Source: an uncultured Eubacteriales bacterium (GTDB lineage Bacteria; Bacillota; Clostridia; Peptostreptococcales; Anaerovoracaceae). Taken from it: 35,689 nt of DNA. Below are positions 32,786 through 35,689 of this stretch, piece by piece. Each line of letters opens with the position of its first letter. The stretch's first letter is position 1. Location of the stretch: assembly GCA_902786815.1 (NCBI GenBank), contig CADADV010000018.1:1-35689 (forward strand). The letters run 5' to 3'. The position numbers and the translations under genes were made by a program. A model generated the notes under the pieces. The model had not been told where the DNA came from, made no database searches, and saw only the letters and a program-made list of their open reading frames with translations.

Positions 32786-33700
32786 CTAGAGATCTTCGCG
32801 CATGCGCATGGATGCGAGCCAAACGCCCGCAAGGGTAACGCCCATGCCGATGATGGTATACCATCCCCAGAGATCACCCATGATGATGATCCCGCATACA
32901 ACGCCAATCACCGTAGAAAGACTGCTGACGATGTTGTTGCCGAGCGCCGGCTCAACATAGTTCAGCAGTTTGTTGTAACAGACATAAGATGCAAAAGCAC
33001 AAAAGACCGCCAGGAACAGCATGTTTCCAACAATGCTCCAGTCGGTCAGCAGAATCGAATACGTATCGAACCCATAGCCCTGCACCAGCGCGATGATATT
33101 GAACAGCACTCCGCCTTCGAGCGCCATGACGGCAGTGACCGTCGTCGCATCGAAATCCGCGGAGGCTTTTTTGCTTGAGAGCGAATACATGCTGGCGGCG
33201 ATGACGCCCAGCATCATGCACACCATGCCGGTTCGGGTCCCGCCGATCGAAAACGCCGGCGAGAACACGGTCGCGATGGCAACGCCTGCGAAGGTGATCA
33301 GAAGGCTCAGCACCAGTTTCACATCTGCCTTGTGCCGGAACAGAATGATTCCCAGAATCAGCGTCATACACGGGATCGTGGCCACGAAAATCGCGCTGAT
33401 CGACGCGGAGGTCAGCTTGACGCCGTAGGCTTCCAGAATAGAATAGGCGCAGGGTTCGAACAGCCCGGTCATGATGAGAAAAGGCAGATTCTTCTGCCCT
33501 TTCAGGTTCAGTTTGACTTTGCCGCAGACGATCAGGATCAGAAACAGAAATCCTGTGATCCCCCATCTGGCTGCCAGCAGCTGCATCGGCGCCATGACCT
33601 TCAGCAGTGTGGCGAGGGAAATAAAAGCGACGCCCCACCCAATGGAGACCATCGCAATCAGAAATATGATCATTGTCATGTTTTGATTTCCGTTTCGCAT
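32786..33700 (-). CDS. EamA/DMT-family transporter
   Basis: This 304-residue membrane protein has ten hydrophobic segments in two EamA repeats. LTSASISAIFVATIPCMTLI closes the first repeat and NYVEPALGNNIVSSLSTVIG the second. It shows little close similarity to the first EamA protein in this window (2119-3054). The start is uncertain. ATG 33700 (MRNGNQN) lies 6 nt after a TATAAT (33707-33712), which would give a leaderless mRNA. ATG 33736 overlaps the upstream regulator's stop (ATGA) and would be translationally coupled, with 12 extra residues. ATG 33682 starts nearest the first helix. The gene follows an XRE/zinc-ribbon regulator, which probably controls it. Substrate unknown. Confidence 0.85.
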   Translation of the reverse strand: MRNGNQNMTMIIFLIAMVSIGWGVAFISLATLLKVMAPMQLLAARWGITGFLFLILIVCGKVKLNLKGQKNLPFLIMTGLFEPCAYSILEAYGVKLTSASISAIFVATIPCMTLILGIILFRHKADVKLVLSLLITFAGVAIATVFSPAFSIGGTRTGMVCMMLGVIAASMYSLSSKKASADFDATTVTAVMALEGGVLFNIIALVQGYGFDTYSILLTDWSIVGNMLFLAVFCAFASYVCYNKLLNYVEPALGNNIVSSLSTVIGVVCGIIIMGDLWGWYTIIGMGVTLAGVWLASMRMREDL

Positions 33701-33732
33701 GGCTCCATTATACATCGGGCATCGTGCTTCGG

Positions 33733-34497
33733 TCATCTCTTTTTATACAGAACGAGTTCCGGATCAGCTCCGTCCTTCCCGTATGTGGAGACCAGAATGA
33801 AATCCATGCTGGCTAGAACGCCGAAGCATCTGTCGCCGCTGAATTCCGGCTCCAACTGATTGCCCAGATAGGTCACCTGGTCATCCAGAAATTTCACCTC
33901 CGCTCCGCTCGGAAGGCGGTACGGGAGATTCACAAACCGTCCGACAAGGGCGTTCAGTTTTTCCACCTTCGGCATTCCTTCGATGTGAAGATCGTTGATC
34001 TCCTGAATCAGTTTTTCTTTGAATTCTTCGAACTGTCCGTCGTCGCTGAGTTCTTCATACCTCTTCCAGTAATCCAGCTGCGGAAGTCTTTGCTTCATAT
34101 ATGCGCGGGCCTGTTCCTCAGTGAAGTCCTCCCCTACCATATGTTGGACGCAGACATCGATCAGATCGTCCATATCGCTGTACGTATAGGTTCCGTCCGC
34201 ATAGCACCACTGGCAGTAATCCTCGTTGAGGGTCCCGTCCTTCTCTCTGCTGATGATCGAATCCTCCAGCGGCATGCCGCAGCACTGACAGATCAGCTGA
34301 CGCGGTGAGCCGAGCAGTGTATTGATCGAAACATTGAACAGTTTCGACAGCAGCTTCAGCGTCTCGGTGTTCGGCACCGTTTCCCCGGTTTCCCAGCGCG
34401 ACACCGCCTGCCGGGTCACAAAGACCTTTTCCGCAAGCTCATCCTGCGACAGTCCGTTCTTCGTTCTCAGTTCATAGATGACATCCTTCGTGCTCAT
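33733..34497 (-). CDS. XRE-family regulator with zinc-ribbon domain
   Basis: This 254-residue protein begins with a helix-turn-helix of the XRE/Cro type (residues 1-60, with LSQDELAEKVFVTRQAVSRW). A putative zinc ribbon follows (about 68-118), with ICQCCGMPL and DYCQWCYADG supplying four cysteines in two CxxC pairs and a further Cys-His in VCVQHM. The C-terminal half (120-254) is not recognised. It contains a helical section and a beta-rich end, and may bind a ligand. AAGGAGG is 8 nt before ATG 34497. The gene overlaps or abuts the EamA transporter gene downstream, which it probably regulates. Similar HTH plus zinc-ribbon proteins are common in Clostridia, but their signals are unknown. Confidence 0.87.
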   Translation of the reverse strand: MSTKDVIYELRTKNGLSQDELAEKVFVTRQAVSRWETGETVPNTETLKLLSKLFNVSINTLLGSPRQLICQCCGMPLEDSIISREKDGTLNEDYCQWCYADGTYTYSDMDDLIDVCVQHMVGEDFTEEQARAYMKQRLPQLDYWKRYEELSDDGQFEEFKEKLIQEINDLHIEGMPKVEKLNALVGRFVNLPYRLPSGAEVKFLDDQVTYLGNQLEPEFSGDRCFGVLASMDFILVSTYGKDGADPELVLYKKR

Positions 34498-34598
34498 GCG
34501 AGTTCCTCCTTACTTCGTCAAATGCGCAGTTTGTTTTCCCTGGAATTATTCTAATACGGCCGCGCCTCGTATGCACGCAACGGGCTGTTGCTTTCGCA

Positions 34599-35531
34599 TC
34601 AGAACAGATAGAACATCGCCGCTCCCGCGATCATGATGATCACGCCGGCGATCTCTTTCCAGCCGACAGGTCTCTGCGCGCTGCGGAACATGCCGAACTG
34701 ATCCACCAGCAGTCCGCCGATCATCAGGCCGGTAAGCAAAACCACCACCGCCATGCCTGTGCCGACGGTCTGCGCCGTAATGATATTCCCGACGACATAC
34801 AGCGCGCCGAACAGACCGCCGGTCCAGATCCAGCCGGGCACTCTGCCCTCTTTGTTTCCGGGCTTTTTGGTCTTCAGCAGTATGAGGTTCAGGATGATCA
34901 GAAGCGTCAGCCCGACGCTGAAATTGATAACGGAAGCGAACAGACGGGAATCGACAACAATGCCGAGGTGACTGTTGACGGCCGTCTGGGAAGCCATGCA
35001 CATGCCGATCACCAGACCGAACAGTCTCCATGCCCAAACGTTTCGTACTGGTTTTGCAGGCGCCGCTTTCGCCTGCTTCACGCCTCCGGATTTGGAAAGG
35101 ATAATGATCATGACGCCGCCGAATACGATCGCGACGCCGAGGATCCGCAGCATGGTCACGTCCCGCTGCGCGGAATGGAACCAGCCGAATGTATCGATTA
35201 GCGTTCCCATGATGATCTGCCCAAGCGCCGGCAGGATCGCCGTCTGCACGCTGCCCAGCCGCGGCATCAGAAGGATGTTTCCGGTCACAAACAGCACCGC
35301 GAATGCTCCGCCCATCATGATCCACGGCGGCGCAGCAAACACATCCCTCATCGGGATCGCAAGCCCATGCTCCCACACGCACGTGATGATGAGCAGCGCA
35401 GCAAGACCGACCATGAAATTGAGCATGGCGGCGAGGAACGGTGAGCCGACTCTGCGACCCAGCTGCGCATTGATACTTGTCTGCATCGGCATACCAATCC
35501 CGGCAGCCAGACCAAACACGGACAGGAACAT
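34599..35531 (-). CDS. DMT-family transporter, YdcZ/DUF606 tandem type
   Basis: This 310-residue membrane protein is made of two DUF606 (YdcZ) halves. The repeat is plain: QTSINAQLGRRVGSPFLAAM followed by LNFMVG in the first half (about residues 17-42), and QTAVNSHLGIVVDSRLFASV followed by INFSVG in the second (from about 180). A polar linker rich in Lys and Ala (about 148-165) joins them. Each half has about five membrane helices. AGAGGAG is 7 nt upstream of ATG 35531. The gene reads towards the XRE/EamA pair, 101 nt away. Upstream, only about 60 nt separate it from the TnpB-element end, so its promoter may have been changed by that insertion. Substrate unknown. Confidence 0.88.
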   Translation of the reverse strand: MFLSVFGLAAGIGMPMQTSINAQLGRRVGSPFLAAMLNFMVGLAALLIITCVWEHGLAIPMRDVFAAPPWIMMGGAFAVLFVTGNILLMPRLGSVQTAILPALGQIIMGTLIDTFGWFHSAQRDVTMLRILGVAIVFGGVMIIILSKSGGVKQAKAAPAKPVRNVWAWRLFGLVIGMCMASQTAVNSHLGIVVDSRLFASVINFSVGLTLLIILNLILLKTKKPGNKEGRVPGWIWTGGLFGALYVVGNIITAQTVGTGMAVVVLLTGLMIGGLLVDQFGMFRSAQRPVGWKEIAGVIIMIAGAAMFYLF

Positions 35532-35551
35532 TTATCTTCTCCTCTGACGGC

Positions 35552-35577
35552 TATTCAGGCTTTGTATTCGGGCTTTG
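35552..35577 (-). repeat. 13-bp tandem duplication upstream of the YdcZ gene
   Basis: On the minus strand CAAAGCCCGAATA is followed directly by CAAAGCCTGAATA (one mismatch). It lies between the YdcZ ribosome site and the transposon end at 35591, and is similar in size to the duplications at 16383 and 31794. Confidence 0.65.
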
Positions 35578-35600
35578 ATCGTTTACTATCGTGACGTGCT

Positions 35601-35634
35601 CCCCCACCTACGCCTTGCGGCTTAGAGGAGGGGG
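35601..35634 (-). ncRNA. Candidate omegaRNA (reRNA) 3' scaffold hairpin
   Basis: On the minus strand CCCCC and GGGGG close an imperfect stem with an inner GCC-GCAA-GGC tetraloop hairpin. It spans the TnpB stop codon. In TnpB systems the RNA guiding the nuclease is made from this end of the element, with the guide being the host DNA just past the right end. If so, the guide would be about 16-20 nt at 35571-35590 read on the minus strand. No expression evidence. Confidence 0.4.
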
Positions 35635-35688
35635 CTTCTCGTTCAAGACAGGCATCCCTGTCAGTATCAGCGAGCTATCCCCGTGCGC
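35608..35688 (-). CDS. TnpB C-terminal fragment (partial, continues beyond the window)
   Basis: This is the last 26 residues and stop codon of an open frame that enters from the right edge. It reads AHGDSS through SRKA, with Gly/Pro-rich, weakly conserved composition as in the tails of IS1341/TnpB proteins, which often run into the terminal hairpin. The catalytic RuvC and zinc-finger parts would lie outside. The call rests mainly on the overlapping hairpin structure. Confidence 0.45.
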   Translation of the reverse strand, partial: AHGDSSLILTGMPVLNEKPPPLSRKA

Positions 35689-35689
35689 C

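Larger units (their letters stand above)
35591..35689 (-). mobile_element. Right end of an IS200/IS605-type (TnpB/IS1341-like) element, partial
   Basis: Read on the minus strand this stretch carries a reading frame ending like the C-terminus of TnpB. A strong GC hairpin follows (35601-35634), then AGCACGTCAC, which I take as the terminal sequence. TnpB elements characteristically end in such a subterminal hairpin overlapping the stop codon. The rest of the element, including any tnpA, lies right of the window. The boundary at 35591 is inferred from the TCAC end and is not proved by a flanking comparison. Confidence 0.55.

Overview
The window looks like chromosomal DNA of an anaerobic, Gram-positive, moderately GC-rich Bacillota (Clostridia). 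The signs are strong AGGAGG ribosome binding sites, TRTGnTATAAT-type extended -10 promoters, and an anaerobic gene set: an FeoA-FeoB fusion, an iron-dependent alcohol dehydrogenase, an anaerobic GlpAB-like flavoprotein pair, a HypB-type GTPase, an Fe-S cysteine desulfidase-like enzyme and a giant modular surface protein. The surface-protein style recalls Eubacteriales Family XIII (Anaerovoracaceae/Mogibacterium) or related gut and oral Clostridia. That placement is an impression, not a proof.

Layout, left to right. Positions 1-120 hold an rRNA-type promoter and leader firing leftwards out of the window. Next come a threonine aldolase (-), an orphan HypB-like GTPase (+), an EamA exporter (-) and a YkvA-like protein (+). 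A translationally coupled pair of FAD oxidoreductases (-) is divergent from feoAB, which is followed closely by an Fe-ADH (+). A minus-strand cluster reads small membrane protein - tex - ArsR regulator - asparaginase. Divergent from it is a metal-efflux unit: a free-standing HMA metal-binding protein, then a Zn/Cd P1B-ATPase that has no metal-binding domain of its own. The plus strand continues with a membrane-anchored endonuclease/exonuclease/phosphatase protein, a UPF0597/L-cysteine desulfidase and a DUF2207 membrane protein. A 10.2-kb gene then encodes a 3398-residue secreted, multi-domain surface protein, followed by a clear terminator, a small lipoprotein and cysK. Minus-strand genes close the window: an EamA transporter behind an XRE/zinc-ribbon regulator, and a YdcZ-type DMT transporter. 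The last 100 bp look like the right end of an IS200/IS605-type TnpB element, with the C-terminus of TnpB and its hairpin/omegaRNA scaffold, whose body lies beyond the window.

Three themes recur. First is metal handling: FeoAB, HMA plus CadA-type ATPase, an ArsR with a CzrA-like all-acidic site, and a HypB relative with an altered metal site. Second is compact regulation: extended -10 promoters, dyads placed inside promoter spacers, and probable leaderless mRNAs. Third is a set of short perfect or near-perfect tandem duplications of 8-13 bp in intergenic regions. The most novel items are the giant surface protein, with its uncharacterised module after an FG-GAP propeller, and the TnpB/omegaRNA end at the right edge. 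No CRISPR array, prophage or complete transposon is visible.
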